NCBI GenBank assembly: GCA_938743325.2
Contig: OW568864.1
Location: forward strand, 248,001-312,000
Reading direction: 5' to 3'
From: Pycnococcus provasolii
Taxonomy: Eukaryota > Chlorophyta > Pseudoscourfieldiophyceae > Pseudoscourfieldiales > Pycnococcaceae
DNA: 64,000 nt
Shown piece after piece: positions 9,453 to 18,874 of this stretch. Numbering within the stretch: position 1 is the stretch's first letter; each line of letters starts with the position of its first letter. Below the pieces are notes generated by a model. That model was given only the letters and a program-made list of their open reading frames with translations, did no database searches and was not told the DNA's origin. Both the position numbers and the translations under genes were made by a program.

Positions 9453-11315
9453 ATGGTTACCATGGCACAACCTTCGTTCGTTGGAAGTGCCTCTGCTCGG
9501 AAGAAAAATGGCCTTAAGCTTAAGGCGACCTTGAAAGAGAATGCCGCGAGGTAAGTGTGGTTAAGTGGGTCTGGTTTGGTGTTAACTCTGGTTTCATGCA
9601 CTGGTTGTGTAGTTCACCTTGCGTGTTTCACCTTGCGTGTTGCTTGCGGCCTTTGTGTTGGTTGGTGTTAGGTGGCCGTTTCGTTTTTTCCCACATCTTT
9701 GTCTTTGTCTTTGCAGATTACGTTTTGTTGTTTCTCCTCACAACTTCACTGACTGACTCTTCCTCGTTCCCTTCATTTTCGTTTTGTTCCATAACAAAAC
9801 TTTTTTTTCTCGATTTCTTTTCTTCTCGTTTGTATGTACGGTAGCTATGGCGAGGCCATTAGTAAGCTCGAGAAGTACTTCTCGAGGTGCGACAGGCTGC
9901 GAACGGGAACGCTCAGCCAGCTGCAGGTGGAGCGCGTCATGCGCAAACTTCACCCGGAACTGCTCGTCGCGCTGAGCGCCGAAGACCTCCTCGGACAACT
10001 CTTCAAGCACAGCCAGCGCTCGCGTTCCGGACAGAACCACGTGCACTACCGCCCGTTCCTGCGCGAAGTGCGCTCCATGCTGTCGACGAAGGACGTGCCA
10101 GTTGCCGAGCAGGTGACAAGCAAGCCAGTTCCCGTGGGCGTGTCGAAGAGCGCGCCGTACGCGACGTACGGTGCGGACCTTGGAAAGGAGAACGGGTATG
10201 CCTGGGACAACATCAACGGCGGAGAGTCGTTCTCGCCTGAACGGCCCCAGACCGCAAGGCCTCCGAGCCGCACGCTCAAGGCGCGCTGCTCGTTCCCGGC
10301 GGAAATCGGCGTCGCGGACCCCATCCTGCACACGTGGAAGGTGATGCCCACAAGCAGCAAGTACATGGACCGCGAGCAAGAGGTTATGCCCGCGGGAAAC
10401 GTCAGCTACTTCCACAGCGCACACATCAAGCCGAGGCTCAAGAAGGGAACGGATTTCGCGCGCCGACTTGGCGAGTACAACCCAGTCACGCACGCGTGGG
10501 TGTGCGAGCCGACGGACGAGAGCTACGAGACGCGCACGGATGGAGAGCCGGCGGAGCAGATGCGCGGAGGCACCGGCAGCTTTGTCAAGCGTGTTGGTGT
10601 TTACGATCCAATCAAGCACGTCTGGACCGCGTCGCCAAGCGACTCTGCGTACTCCGATCGAGCGGGCATGACACCGAGCGAGATTGCCGAGAATCGGGTA
10701 TCGGAAAGCGCCCGCGTTGGCGTGTACAACCCGATCGCGCACTCGTGGATTTCGCCACCGACGGATGCACGGTACGTGAACCGAGCCGGGCCGAGCGCTA
10801 TGGGTGGCGAGGAGGCGGTGAAGCTGCTGCACTACGGCACGGGGCGCAAGCGCGTGCCTCCGCCAACCGTGCTCGACGACTGCGTGACGCTCGGCACCTT
10901 CCTCGGACCAGGCAAGCGAAAGGTTCCGCCGCCTGAGAGATGTGGAATTTACAATCCGGTGGCGAACAGCTGGACGAAGGAACCTCAAAATAAGGACTAC
11001 GTCAACCCGCCGGAGCCACGCATGAAACGTCCCGCGAGCGCCCCGCCGACGAAGACGAAGCTGGACCGCAAGCTGGTGACCTCTGAGGGAAAGCAGTTCA
11101 CGGCATTCAAGGATCGCATCGGCACGTACGACCCCATTAAGCACGTCTGGGTGAGCCCGCCGCAGGACCCGGAATTCCTAGACTACTGGACCGGAGAGCT
11201 TATCGCAAGGCCAGACTACCAGCAGAATGGTTTACGGCGTCGGCGGCGCAAGCGCAAGCTTCCCGCGTCGGCATTCAACCCGGTCGTGGGCAAGCTTGTG
11301 GCGTGGCAGTCGTGA
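9453..11315 (+). CDS. EF-hand-like protein with six Pro/Trp repeats, two exons
   Basis: Exon 1 is 9453-9550, ending GCCGCGAG|GTAAGT; exon 2 is 9845-11315, after CGGTAG. The join makes an AGC serine codon and a 522-residue product. Residues about 35-110 look like a degenerate EF-hand pair or helical domain (YFSRCDRLRTGTLSQLQ). From about residue 187 onward, six copies of a short motif occur near residues 187, 241, 283, 324, 400 and 458. The consensus is G-x-Y-[ND]-P-[IV]-x-H-x-W-x-x-x-P followed by an acidic/aromatic segment. Linkers are basic. I do not recognise the family. Short, regularly spaced Pro/Trp repeats in a basic protein recall axonemal microtubule-associated proteins, but that is inference. 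The minus-strand ORF covering the same DNA is a composition artefact. Confidence 0.85.
9551..9844 (+). other. Intron of the Pro/Trp repeat gene
   Basis: A 294-bp, T-rich intron with donor GAG|GTAAGT and acceptor GGTAG|C. A second AG at 9715-9716 (TTTGCAG) would put exon 2 out of frame, so the downstream acceptor is preferred. Confidence 0.8.
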
Positions 11316-11596
11316 AGAAGTTGAGGAATGTGGAGGATTTGTGGCTTTGAGACGAGAGAGAGAAACAGAGAGAGAGAGAAAGGGTCGTTTGGTTGAGAGT
11401 GTGAAAGGGATTGGAATTTCAGCAAAAGAATGATTCCAAGAAGAAGGAGAAGTGCATGCCTTCGATTCATCTAGTGTGTGTGTCGCCATCGCGTGTCGAT
11501 TTCTGAAACAAAAAAAAATCATAACTTTTTAATCAACTCCGTAAGCAAAACTAATTTCCAACGACGACGACGACGATGACAACAACAACATAATAC
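11316..11596. other. Convergent 3' region
   Basis: Purine-rich GAGAGAAA stretch (11355-11385), then an A-rich and CAA/GAC-repeat-rich segment. Probably the two 3' UTRs. Confidence 0.4.
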
Positions 11597-13132
11597 TCAC
11601 GCGTCTTGATTTCCGCCGAATTCACGTTCCAGCCTTGGCCCTTGCCAGATTCGTCCGATGCAGAACGGCTCAGCCTGCCAGTTCCTTGGCTTGGGATAAA
11701 ACAGCAGGTGATTGATGCACATCTCCTGATTCGTCGCAATGCCACCAATCGTCCACGTGTTTTTGTGCGCCGTGTTGAACTGACAGTGCGTTTGTATTTG
11801 GTCGCCAGGCTGCACGATAACGTCGCGGTCGAGATTGACGATGGGCTGATACTGGTAGTCGAACGGGTACGTCACGCCGAGCATGTCAATTTCATTGCCT
11901 CGCCTGTCAAGTAGTCGGCTGTAGACCGCAGTTCCTGTCTCGTGCATGTGCCCACGTGTCGCGAAGACGGTGATGTTTGACGGCCAGCGGCACGTCTGCG
12001 CGACATTCCACGTGGGAGACCGCGGTGGGATTGTCGCAACGACGATCGATCCAGCCCACAGATCACCAACATCTTGCGTGCGTCCACCCCTCGAGAGGTA
12101 CATCTTCATGCCCGAGCTGTCCATGAGCCCAGCCTGCCTGTTGAGATTACTGTGGTGATACTGGAGCACCACCTTGCGGAGAGCACCTTTGCCTACGCGG
12201 AATCCAGCATCCGGCGGCATCTTCCACAGTCCGTTCGGCCCTTCACCCCATCCGCCTGGCGTCCACCCGCCATGGTACTCGAGACAACCACGCGTCGGCA
12301 TTCCCGTGCAATCCTCGCTCTCGCCGAGTGCGAGCGGCGCATCATCCTCGCACGCGAAGACGGCGATGTGGTGCAGCGTTCGAAACTGGTCGATGATAGG
12401 TTCGAACGCAACTACGTGGTACGAGTCGTCGGAGGGGTACTCGAACATGTGGCACGTGTAGCTCGTCTCCTGCGCAGGCACCTCCCACGGCTTCGGTCGA
12501 AATGTGATTGCTGTTCCAATTTCGTCGTCGCGGAAAATTCCCAGCTCCTGCTCACGCGTACGACGTTGCGATTCTTCTTCAGGTTGTTGTTGTCCCGGAT
12601 CTGTTGTCGCGGACGATTCTGCGGATAGCTGTTGCAGTGCTGGTGGTGGGGAGACGACGGCTGTGTCGCACACGGACCGTGCGGTTGCCGCAGCATCTTC
12701 GAGGATGCTCGTCGCGAATCCGGGGTGCGACGCCCCTTGGAAGATCGTCTCGCTTCCGCCTTCGGGCGTCCACGTGCAGCACGGATCGCCTAGTTCCATG
12801 CCGTTCGTCATTCCGTCGCCGTCGCTGTCTTGCATGCACAGCTCTTTCGTCCACTGGTATCCCGTGCTCTTGAGTGCCTCTCCGAACGGGTTCAGCGGCA
12901 GGCTTCCTCCGATGCAGCTGTTGTGTCCAACCCCCGCGCAGTTTGGTGCGTTGTTTTCGCATCCCGCGACACCTGGCGGGCACGCGACGTTGTTTCCGTT
13001 CGGGATGTGCGCCGCGAGCATGGGGAATGCCGTGACGACAGCAACGGACGACGACAAGGACGACAACGTGAGCATCACCATCACCATCATCATCGTCGTC
13101 ACCACTCCATCAACAAGGGTCGTCACCATCAT
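11597..13132 (-). CDS. Secreted temptin-domain copper type II monooxygenase
   Basis: A 511-residue protein with a hydrophobic signal sequence (residues about 1-36). A temptin-like Cys-rich module follows (about 36-140), with HIPNG, GVGHNSC, NPFG and the D-x-DGDG-x-TNG segment ahead of ELGDPCC. A two-lobed PHM/DBH-type copper monooxygenase fold spans about 215-495. Expected copper ligands are visible: His254-His255 and a YHH at 325-327 for the first copper, and His395, His397 (GHMH) and Met471 (QEMC) for the second. Related enzymes hydroxylate small molecules or peptide C termini using ascorbate and O2; the substrate here is unknown. The final codon and stop (GCG TGA) overlap a GTGAGT donor-like sequence, so a further 3' exon cannot be excluded. 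Confidence 0.9.
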   Translation of the reverse strand: MMVTTLVDGVVTTMMMVMVMLTLSSLSSSVAVVTAFPMLAAHIPNGNNVACPPGVAGCENNAPNCAGVGHNSCIGGSLPLNPFGEALKSTGYQWTKELCMQDSDGDGMTNGMELGDPCCTWTPEGGSETIFQGASHPGFATSILEDAAATARSVCDTAVVSPPPALQQLSAESSATTDPGQQQPEEESQRRTREQELGIFRDDEIGTAITFRPKPWEVPAQETSYTCHMFEYPSDDSYHVVAFEPIIDQFRTLHHIAVFACEDDAPLALGESEDCTGMPTRGCLEYHGGWTPGGWGEGPNGLWKMPPDAGFRVGKGALRKVVLQYHHSNLNRQAGLMDSSGMKMYLSRGGRTQDVGDLWAGSIVVATIPPRSPTWNVAQTCRWPSNITVFATRGHMHETGTAVYSRLLDRRGNEIDMLGVTYPFDYQYQPIVNLDRDVIVQPGDQIQTHCQFNTAHKNTWTIGGIATNQEMCINHLLFYPKPRNWQAEPFCIGRIWQGPRLEREFGGNQDA

Positions 13133-14056
13133 CGTGACTTACAACTACAATGAGTGGTACGACGGTGGAAGGCCCGTTACCCCCTGCTGGCAGTCAGTCT
13201 GGCAGCCTGGTGGTTTCCTGCCAGGAAACCACTGGGAGTGGAGCGAGGAGTGTGACATGTTTCCTCGAGACATGCATGGACTACTTGTCATCGGACGGAA
13301 ACGAACCTGTTTATCTTTTCCTCCCGAAACGTAAAAGGAGTTCCAGGATCCAACCACAAGAACAAGGTGCAATACAATGGTGGGTCCCAAGATCCCCACC
13401 CAAACCCAAACCCAAACCCAAACCCAAACCCCCCTTTAAAACCCTAATCCCCAGGGGATGGATTGGCGTATCCGGATGGACGTTGACGTTCCGGCCTTCC
13501 GGGGATCGCAGGGGCCTATCGGACGGCAAGGAAGGAGGATCCCGATCAGGGGATTCCCCTTCTAGTAAAGGTTTAGGACATGTTCCCACGCCTTTCCCCC
13601 ATAGAGGTTTTCTTAAAGTTTGGACCAAAATGCCCGTGAAAAGAAAAAGTTTTACAGGCGATAACTTGGATTGGGGGGTCTGGTCTTATTAGCCATCCCC
13701 TCCTCTCCCGAGGTGGACCACAGGGGAAGTCATAAGTGGAACGTCCCGTCGTTACACGTCATGGCTTCCTCTCGTGGGAGACGCTCTGTTTTACCGCGGT
13801 CCATGGGCGTTGTCCCTCATGGGCGTACTGCTACATCACGCGGTTACCGGTTGCCTGCACGGCGGGATTGCTGAGAGGGGCGAATCGATTGGGGGTTTGT
13901 TTTGGTGAAACCCCCACTGGAGATTTGGTTTGTTTGGTTTTACGTCTTGACTTTTTCAGGACGTGGTGTATTTATAGTGGGTGACTGACAGCCCACTATA
14001 ATCCCCCCCCCTTTGGAATAAACAACTCAAGACGTTTTCCATTGATGTAAAGATAG
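13133..14056. other. Intergenic region with repeats, upstream of the temptin gene
   Basis: Contains a perfect 11-bp-arm inverted repeat (13210-13232), a (CCCAAA)n run (13399-13430) and a run of Cs at 14003-14011. No intact gene is seen. The right part may be the eroded upstream portion of the retroelement whose RNase H fragment begins at about 14057. Confidence 0.45.
13399..13430 (+). repeat. (CCCAAA)n array
   Basis: About five perfect CCCAAA units, followed by CCCTTTAAAACCCTAATCC, so it is telomere-like but lacks the T of CCCTAA. Confidence 0.9.
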
Positions 14057-14590
14057 CGATCGTGTGATCACGATGAGGAGGGGCGCTCGGTAGGCGTTGG
14101 TGCCCTTGCCTTCTACGGCTGCAAGGTCTACGCCATCAGCGCCGATATTCCTGTGCGCTGGTTCGACTGGATGCGACAGCACTCTACCAAGGTCATCAAC
14201 CAGGCAGAGCTCATCGCGTTGCACGTCGCGTTCCTCTCGTTGCATGCTGCTGGCGTTTGTTTAGCTCAGCTGCCAGTCGTCGTCTACACGGACTCGTCGA
14301 CGGCTCTTGCAGCGTCTTCTCGAGGCGCTAGCGCAGTGGTCCACCTCAACACGCTCGCGTTTGCCTACCGCGCCACCTTGGCGTCGCTGGGCATCGCGTT
14401 CGCGTACCACGAGTACGTCCCGTCGGCGCTCAATCCGTCGGATCCGCTCTCGCGCATTGAGGGTGGCCTATCGGCTTCACGTTTGGCTTCCCTCACCAGC
14501 GCAGACCTTCTGCGCTGGTGTGCGGTCGCGGGCTACTGCCCGACGATCCTCGCTGCAGTTTTTCCTCCCTTACCGGAGGTTCTTCTGTAG
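14057..14590 (+). pseudogene. Retroelement RNase H-like fragment
   Basis: An open stretch follows an in-frame TAG at 14054-14056 and runs to the TAG at 14588-14590. The translation resembles the RNase H domain of LTR or DIRS-type retroelements. It has a degenerate acidic start (DEEGRSVGVGALAFY), INQAELIALHVAF with the conserved Glu, VVVYTDSSTAL with the conserved Asp, and YVPSALNPSDPLSR, like the terminal motif seen in retroelement polyproteins. No reverse transcriptase or integrase is visible on either side, and there is no plausible start, so this looks like a truncated relic. Assignment to a retroelement class is not possible from the sequence alone. Confidence 0.6.
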
Positions 14591-14959
14591 CGCTGTCGAC
14601 CGTTCCTTGCGCGTTTTAATTCCCTTCCTAACCCACTAACAAGCTACCTTTTTCTCTGCCTATTGGCATGATAGGTGGTGGGCGCCTCGTGCTACGTCCT
14701 GTCTTAGGATGGGATGGAAAAACGAGCGCGTCCGCTGCCTCCCAACCTTATATCACATGTGATTTAAGTTCCCGCATAATCCACCAGGAGCCTAGGAGGG
14801 GTACTGTAATTTTCAGGGGATTCCCCAGGGGATTCGAACTCACATTCCACCCTTGTTAGGGGCGTGCGCCTTCCATCCTTCTCTTCGGTTTCCTGGTTCT
14901 CTCATTCTCTTGAAGGCATCTTTGGGCATCTATCTGGTCCGCATCATATTAGCATCGTC
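14591..14959. other. 5' region of the KAPP-like gene
   Basis: No gene is seen. Includes CCTAACCCACTAAC (one telobox-like word) near 14626 and a CCCAGGGGATT stretch near 14820. Confidence 0.4.
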
Positions 14960-16978
14960 ATGGCGCCCTCGTGGATGTCCCCGTTATCTCGTCATGGCTC
15001 AACACCGTCAGGCTCGTCGTCAGCTCATCCACCTCTCGCATCGTTGGCGTCTAAACTCTCTCTGCTGGCAGCTACCAACCCGTTACTTGGTGGTACCGCT
15101 ACTGCAGTTGCCTCTAACCCCGTCGCCTTAAGTGTGACGACCGTCTCCATGGGCCTGCTCGGAATACGCGCGCTCATCGCCAGACGCAACCTCGGAGGAG
15201 GAGGAGGAGGAAATGGAAGATCCGGAAGTGCGCGAAAACACAAAGGAGAAAACTTCGACACGCCGGGATCCGCTCTGCGTGTCTACAAAGATGGAACGGC
15301 GGTACCACTCGAAACGAACGACACGACGCAAAAAACGCAAAAGGCGGCGTCGACACAGAAAAAATCATCGAAAGCAGCACAAAACAGTGCACTGGCGACA
15401 AGACTGCAAAACGACAACTTGAAGAAAAGGTCCGTTGTCGTCGTCGACCTGCCGCCTTTGTTGGTCCTCAAAGCAACCGCAGGACCAAGCGCGGGAAAGA
15501 CGTACGAGGCGGATCCGTACGCGGGTGCCCTGGTCATAGGAAGAGGAGGGCCGTGCGAGTTCGCGCTCACGAACGACCCGGAGGTGAGCACGAGTCACGC
15601 AGAAATTGACTGGAACGAAGAAGACAGAGTCTGGCGCATACGCGACGTCGGAAGTCTGAACGGAACGAAGCTGAACGGCGCGCCGCTCGTGTCACGGGGA
15701 AGCGAGGGAGGGAGCCCGTTCTTCACCATACTCGAAGGTGACGTCATCGAACTCGGAACCAAAACGCAAGTGCTTGTTACCCTAACATCACACGAAGCGC
15801 AGTCCTCCGTGCCGAGGCATGCAAAGCACGCAAGTACCACAACACGCGACATCACGACGAGCGAGCCAACGCCTGGTAACCACGCGATACCCAGCAGCGC
15901 CATCCCCAAGCCAATTGGCATCGACGCTTCGCCAGTCGGCAAATCGGAAATGGTGGTGAACCGATTCGGCATTTGCTACCATGCCGCATCGCTCGTTGGT
16001 GCGCAGGGCGCGCAAAATATGCCGAATGAAGATGCGCTCGTCGCCGACGTTCCGCTGCGCACGCACCCCACGCTCGCGCTCTTCGCCGCCATCGACGGGC
16101 ACTGCGGTCCCGCCGCCGCGGCTCGCATCCAGGACTTACTCCCTCGTGCTGTGGCCAGCGCCGTGACGAGAAACGCGGGTGTCGAAGGACGTCTCAGCGC
16201 AGAGGCGCTCGCGGATGGCATGGGCGCAGTTGTGCTCACCGAAGCGCTGGAGAAGCTGGACGCCGACCTGTGCGCAAGCCCAGATTGCGAGCACTGCGGT
16301 GCCGTTGCTTGCGTCGTGCTGCTTTGGCGCACCATGCCCTACAATACCGACGGTCGATCGTCTCTCGAGAGAACCTCCTCAGTCGGTAATGATCAGGCCA
16401 TCAACACCCCAAGGCGTGGCGTACGCTTTGGTGATCCTGCAACACTGCAGGGCATTTGTGCCACGGTGGGAGATTCTCGAGCGGTGCTGCTACAGGATCA
16501 ATTAAAAGGACCTGGGTCGCACAGGAATGGCGTGGATGCCACCTTTCTCACTGGCCTGCACCGCTTAAACGTTCCCTCAGAGCGCAAGCGCATCGCCAAG
16601 CTGCGCGGTGAGACGAGGATGCGAGGTGGTGAGCAGCGCATCTTCGGGCTGAGCGTCTCGCGTGCTCTCGGCGATGCGTTCGTGAAGCGTGCGGACAAAG
16701 GCTTCACGGGTACGCCCGAACTCTCGAGTGTTTTCTCGATGGGACCCTCCGACGCGATCATCATGGCCACAGACGGGCTGTGGGACTTCTGCACGGAAGG
16801 ACAGGCTTGCCGCGCGTGGATGAACGCAAGGAACGCGAACGCGCCAAAGCGTTGGGACGATGTCTCCTCCTCGAGCAAGGCAGCGGCGTCAGACGCGGCG
16901 AACTCTTTGATTGCGTTGAAAAAGTCTCGCCGCGACGACGCTTCGGTTCTTGTGATTGCGCCGCTTAAATTTACTTAA
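14960..16978 (+). CDS. KAPP-like protein phosphatase: membrane anchor, FHA, PP2C
   Basis: A 672-residue protein starting at the ATG at 14960 (the frame is open further upstream without an ATG). Order of parts: a hydrophobic segment at about residues 50-73 followed by RR (signal-anchor-like), a charged linker, an FHA domain at about 175-265, and a PP2C domain at about 334-670. The FHA domain shows VIGRGGPCEF, STSHAEIDW and GSLNGTKLNG; FHA domains bind phospho-Thr. The PP2C motifs are NEDA, DGHCG, CATVGDSRAVLL, GLSVSRALGDAF, DGLWD and RRDDAS, covering the metal-binding aspartates. This architecture is that of plant kinase-associated protein phosphatase (KAPP), which docks on phosphorylated receptor kinases. 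That this alga has such partners is inference. Confidence 0.88.
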   Translation: MAPSWMSPLSRHGSTPSGSSSAHPPLASLASKLSLLAATNPLLGGTATAVASNPVALSVTTVSMGLLGIRALIARRNLGGGGGGNGRSGSARKHKGENFDTPGSALRVYKDGTAVPLETNDTTQKTQKAASTQKKSSKAAQNSALATRLQNDNLKKRSVVVVDLPPLLVLKATAGPSAGKTYEADPYAGALVIGRGGPCEFALTNDPEVSTSHAEIDWNEEDRVWRIRDVGSLNGTKLNGAPLVSRGSEGGSPFFTILEGDVIELGTKTQVLVTLTSHEAQSSVPRHAKHASTTTRDITTSEPTPGNHAIPSSAIPKPIGIDASPVGKSEMVVNRFGICYHAASLVGAQGAQNMPNEDALVADVPLRTHPTLALFAAIDGHCGPAAAARIQDLLPRAVASAVTRNAGVEGRLSAEALADGMGAVVLTEALEKLDADLCASPDCEHCGAVACVVLLWRTMPYNTDGRSSLERTSSVGNDQAINTPRRGVRFGDPATLQGICATVGDSRAVLLQDQLKGPGSHRNGVDATFLTGLHRLNVPSERKRIAKLRGETRMRGGEQRIFGLSVSRALGDAFVKRADKGFTGTPELSSVFSMGPSDAIIMATDGLWDFCTEGQACRAWMNARNANAPKRWDDVSSSSKAAASDAANSLIALKKSRRDDASVLVIAPLKFT

Positions 16979-17052
16979 AGCTTATTGTAAAGAATGTGAA
17001 TGGTGTGAACGGACGATCAAGTGGATCAGTGGACAATGTAAACTCAATTCTG

Positions 17053-17086
17053 TTACTGAATGAGCAATCTTACTGAATGAGCAAGC
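17053..17086 (+). repeat. Tandem 17-bp motif in a convergent 3' region
   Basis: TTACTGAATGAGCAATC is followed immediately by a second copy differing at one base (GCAAGC for GCAATC), 75 bp after the KAPP-like stop. The same 17-mer recurs at 51073-51089 in an equivalent position. Confidence 0.9.
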
Positions 17087-17110
17087 AAAGCTTCAAACTG
17101 ACAGCCTGCT

Positions 17111-18874
17111 TCATGCGCGAGCGCGCGATGCGTTCCAGTCAATGAGAGGGGGGTACATCAATCGGGTACGATTATGAGTGTGCAAGAAACTCTCGAGCAC
17201 ATCGGCCCAATCAAGCGGTTGGGCATCCGTACGTGGATTAAGGCGTCCGTATTCTTCAGAAAGCGCGATTCCAGTGAAAGGGCTTGATTTGAACTTTCTG
17301 CCAATCAGCGGGCATGTAGCTGGTAAGACGATTGGCGACGACGGCACTTCCATTAGATTGGAAAAACGTCTTGGGTTGTCGAAATTCTTCTGCAAGTCAG
17401 ACGAGCAGCTTTCGCGATCATATCGATAATGCGACAGCGTCGTGTTATCGACATGTTGAAAGTAGTTGGTTTTCGGGCGCATTCCATGAAAGTTACCACC
17501 AGGCCAGTACCACTTCACTTCTGTTGCACAGTCGTACAAAGCAGTCTCGTTCTCTATTCCCAGGTGTGCAAACAATGTGGGAACATAGTGCTCGTCGCAG
17601 CAGCATGCCCTGTTACTTCTGTCGTTTGCAGTCCAGCACCATCTGTGGAACCACGAATACACTGTCCGGTCTTCGACCATCGCGCGAACATGCTTGGCAT
17701 GCAAGATCTTCCACTGCGGTGCTTTTCTGATATCCTCCGGACGGAGACTATTATGGTCGTTTTCGCCGGCGGCATCTAACATCATGCGTCTAAACAAATT
17801 GTAGTTGGGCTCTGAATGCCACTTGGGCTCCGATTCCGCACTCGCGACGCGAGAAAACGCTCCTGAACTGAGCGGCACGACAGATTGATCCCATCCCAAA
17901 TGTGAGGACGAATACTTGATGGATAGGGCGAACGTGGGAAGAGCGTAGAGCGGAATGCAGCTTTCGCTCAGAAGGATGAAATGGCTTGCCTGTGCATCAC
18001 GAGCGAGTGCCGTAGCGAAGAGCAACTTTTCCGCACGGGCAATCTCGAAAGTTCCCCACTTCCCGTCCACACGGTACGGCAAGATCGCATCGACGTAACG
18101 ACTTGATTGAGGTATGAAGCGAGCGGCATTTTCAAGTGTCGCGGCGTGCACATGAATCGAGAACTTGATCTTGGCGGCGACTTCGTCATCAAAGAAGGTG
18201 TCCCAAATGGTGGCGAGAGGTAAGCTGTCGCGAACGAGGAATAGGAACGCCAGCCCTCGGAGCGAGGTATTCTTTGGGACGATGGATTCGTATCGTCGTT
18301 GACGATTCCTGCCACTGCTGAGGAGATATTCTTTCAATTCTTGCGGAAGCGGCTCGTCGTGCGGTCCCACACCAAGATTCGGGATGTCCGCGCACGGCGC
18401 AGCGTAAAGCCATGCTGGATGCTGCCGAGCCTGAGGCGCACACTTGTCAACAACAACATCGCGAGCAGCGGGTGGAGTCATCTTCGTTACGTTGTTGCTG
18501 TTGTTGCTGCTGCTGTTGCTGTTGTTATCGTAGTCACCACCTGTACGAATGTTTCGATCACCACCATCATCATGATCATGACCACCACTTATTTTCTGCT
18601 GATGATGGAGTGTCATGTCACTCGATCGCATCACGAGAGTGAGATCGCTCAAGACGATGCACGCCGCAATAGCAAAAATGGCGGATATGATAATCGCAGT
18701 ACATATGCGCACGAGATCGCACCTTGTTGCTGCTGCTGCTCGTCGCCACCACCGCCACCTTTTCTTCCCCAACAATGAGCGCATCTTACCACTCCACAGC
18801 ACTGGCAGCCGCGAGGGGATCCCACTACGACAATAACCACCAGGATCCCGCGCGGCGCCTGGGAGGAACGCCAT
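17111..18874 (-). CDS. GT14-family (core-2/I-branching-like) glycosyltransferase
   Basis: A 587-residue type II membrane protein: a basic N terminus, a TM helix at about residues 55-76 (ICTAIIISAIFAIAACIVL), a low-complexity Asn/Ser stem, then the catalytic domain from about residue 205. Plant-type GT14 (DUF266) signatures are visible: LAFLFLVRDSLPLATIWDTF, IHVHAATLENA, GTFEIARAEKLLFATAL, FILLSESCIPLYALP, RKAPQWKILHAKHV and CCCDEHYVPT. GT14 members transfer GlcNAc, xylose or glucuronic acid to glycans in the Golgi; in plants they include arabinogalactan glucuronosyltransferases. The exact substrate is unknown. Its 5' end faces the WDR27 gene across a 225-bp region with a telomere-like array. 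Confidence 0.88.
   Translation of the reverse strand: MAFLPGAARDPGGYCRSGIPSRLPVLWSGKMRSLLGKKRWRWWRRAAAATRCDLVRICTAIIISAIFAIAACIVLSDLTLVMRSSDMTLHHQQKISGGHDHDDGGDRNIRTGGDYDNNSNSSSNNSNNVTKMTPPAARDVVVDKCAPQARQHPAWLYAAPCADIPNLGVGPHDEPLPQELKEYLLSSGRNRQRRYESIVPKNTSLRGLAFLFLVRDSLPLATIWDTFFDDEVAAKIKFSIHVHAATLENAARFIPQSSRYVDAILPYRVDGKWGTFEIARAEKLLFATALARDAQASHFILLSESCIPLYALPTFALSIKYSSSHLGWDQSVVPLSSGAFSRVASAESEPKWHSEPNYNLFRRMMLDAAGENDHNSLRPEDIRKAPQWKILHAKHVRAMVEDRTVYSWFHRWCWTANDRSNRACCCDEHYVPTLFAHLGIENETALYDCATEVKWYWPGGNFHGMRPKTNYFQHVDNTTLSHYRYDRESCSSDLQKNFDNPRRFSNLMEVPSSPIVLPATCPLIGRKFKSSPFTGIALSEEYGRLNPRTDAQPLDWADVLESFLHTHNRTRLMYPPLIDWNASRARA

Noticed and set aside
9715-9716. Alternative intron acceptor TTTGCAG in the repeat-protein gene
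   Set aside because: It gives the wrong phase for exon 2, whereas the acceptor at 9843-9844 restores the frame exactly.
9738-11144. A 468-residue minus-strand ORF
   Set aside because: Arg/His/Leu-rich composition typical of the complement of a GC3-biased gene; the plus strand has the repeat protein with consistent splice sites.
14829-14850. GATTCGAACTCACA, resembling a reversed tRNA T-loop
   Set aside because: Flanking bases cannot form the T stem or an acceptor stem, and no anticodon arm is found.
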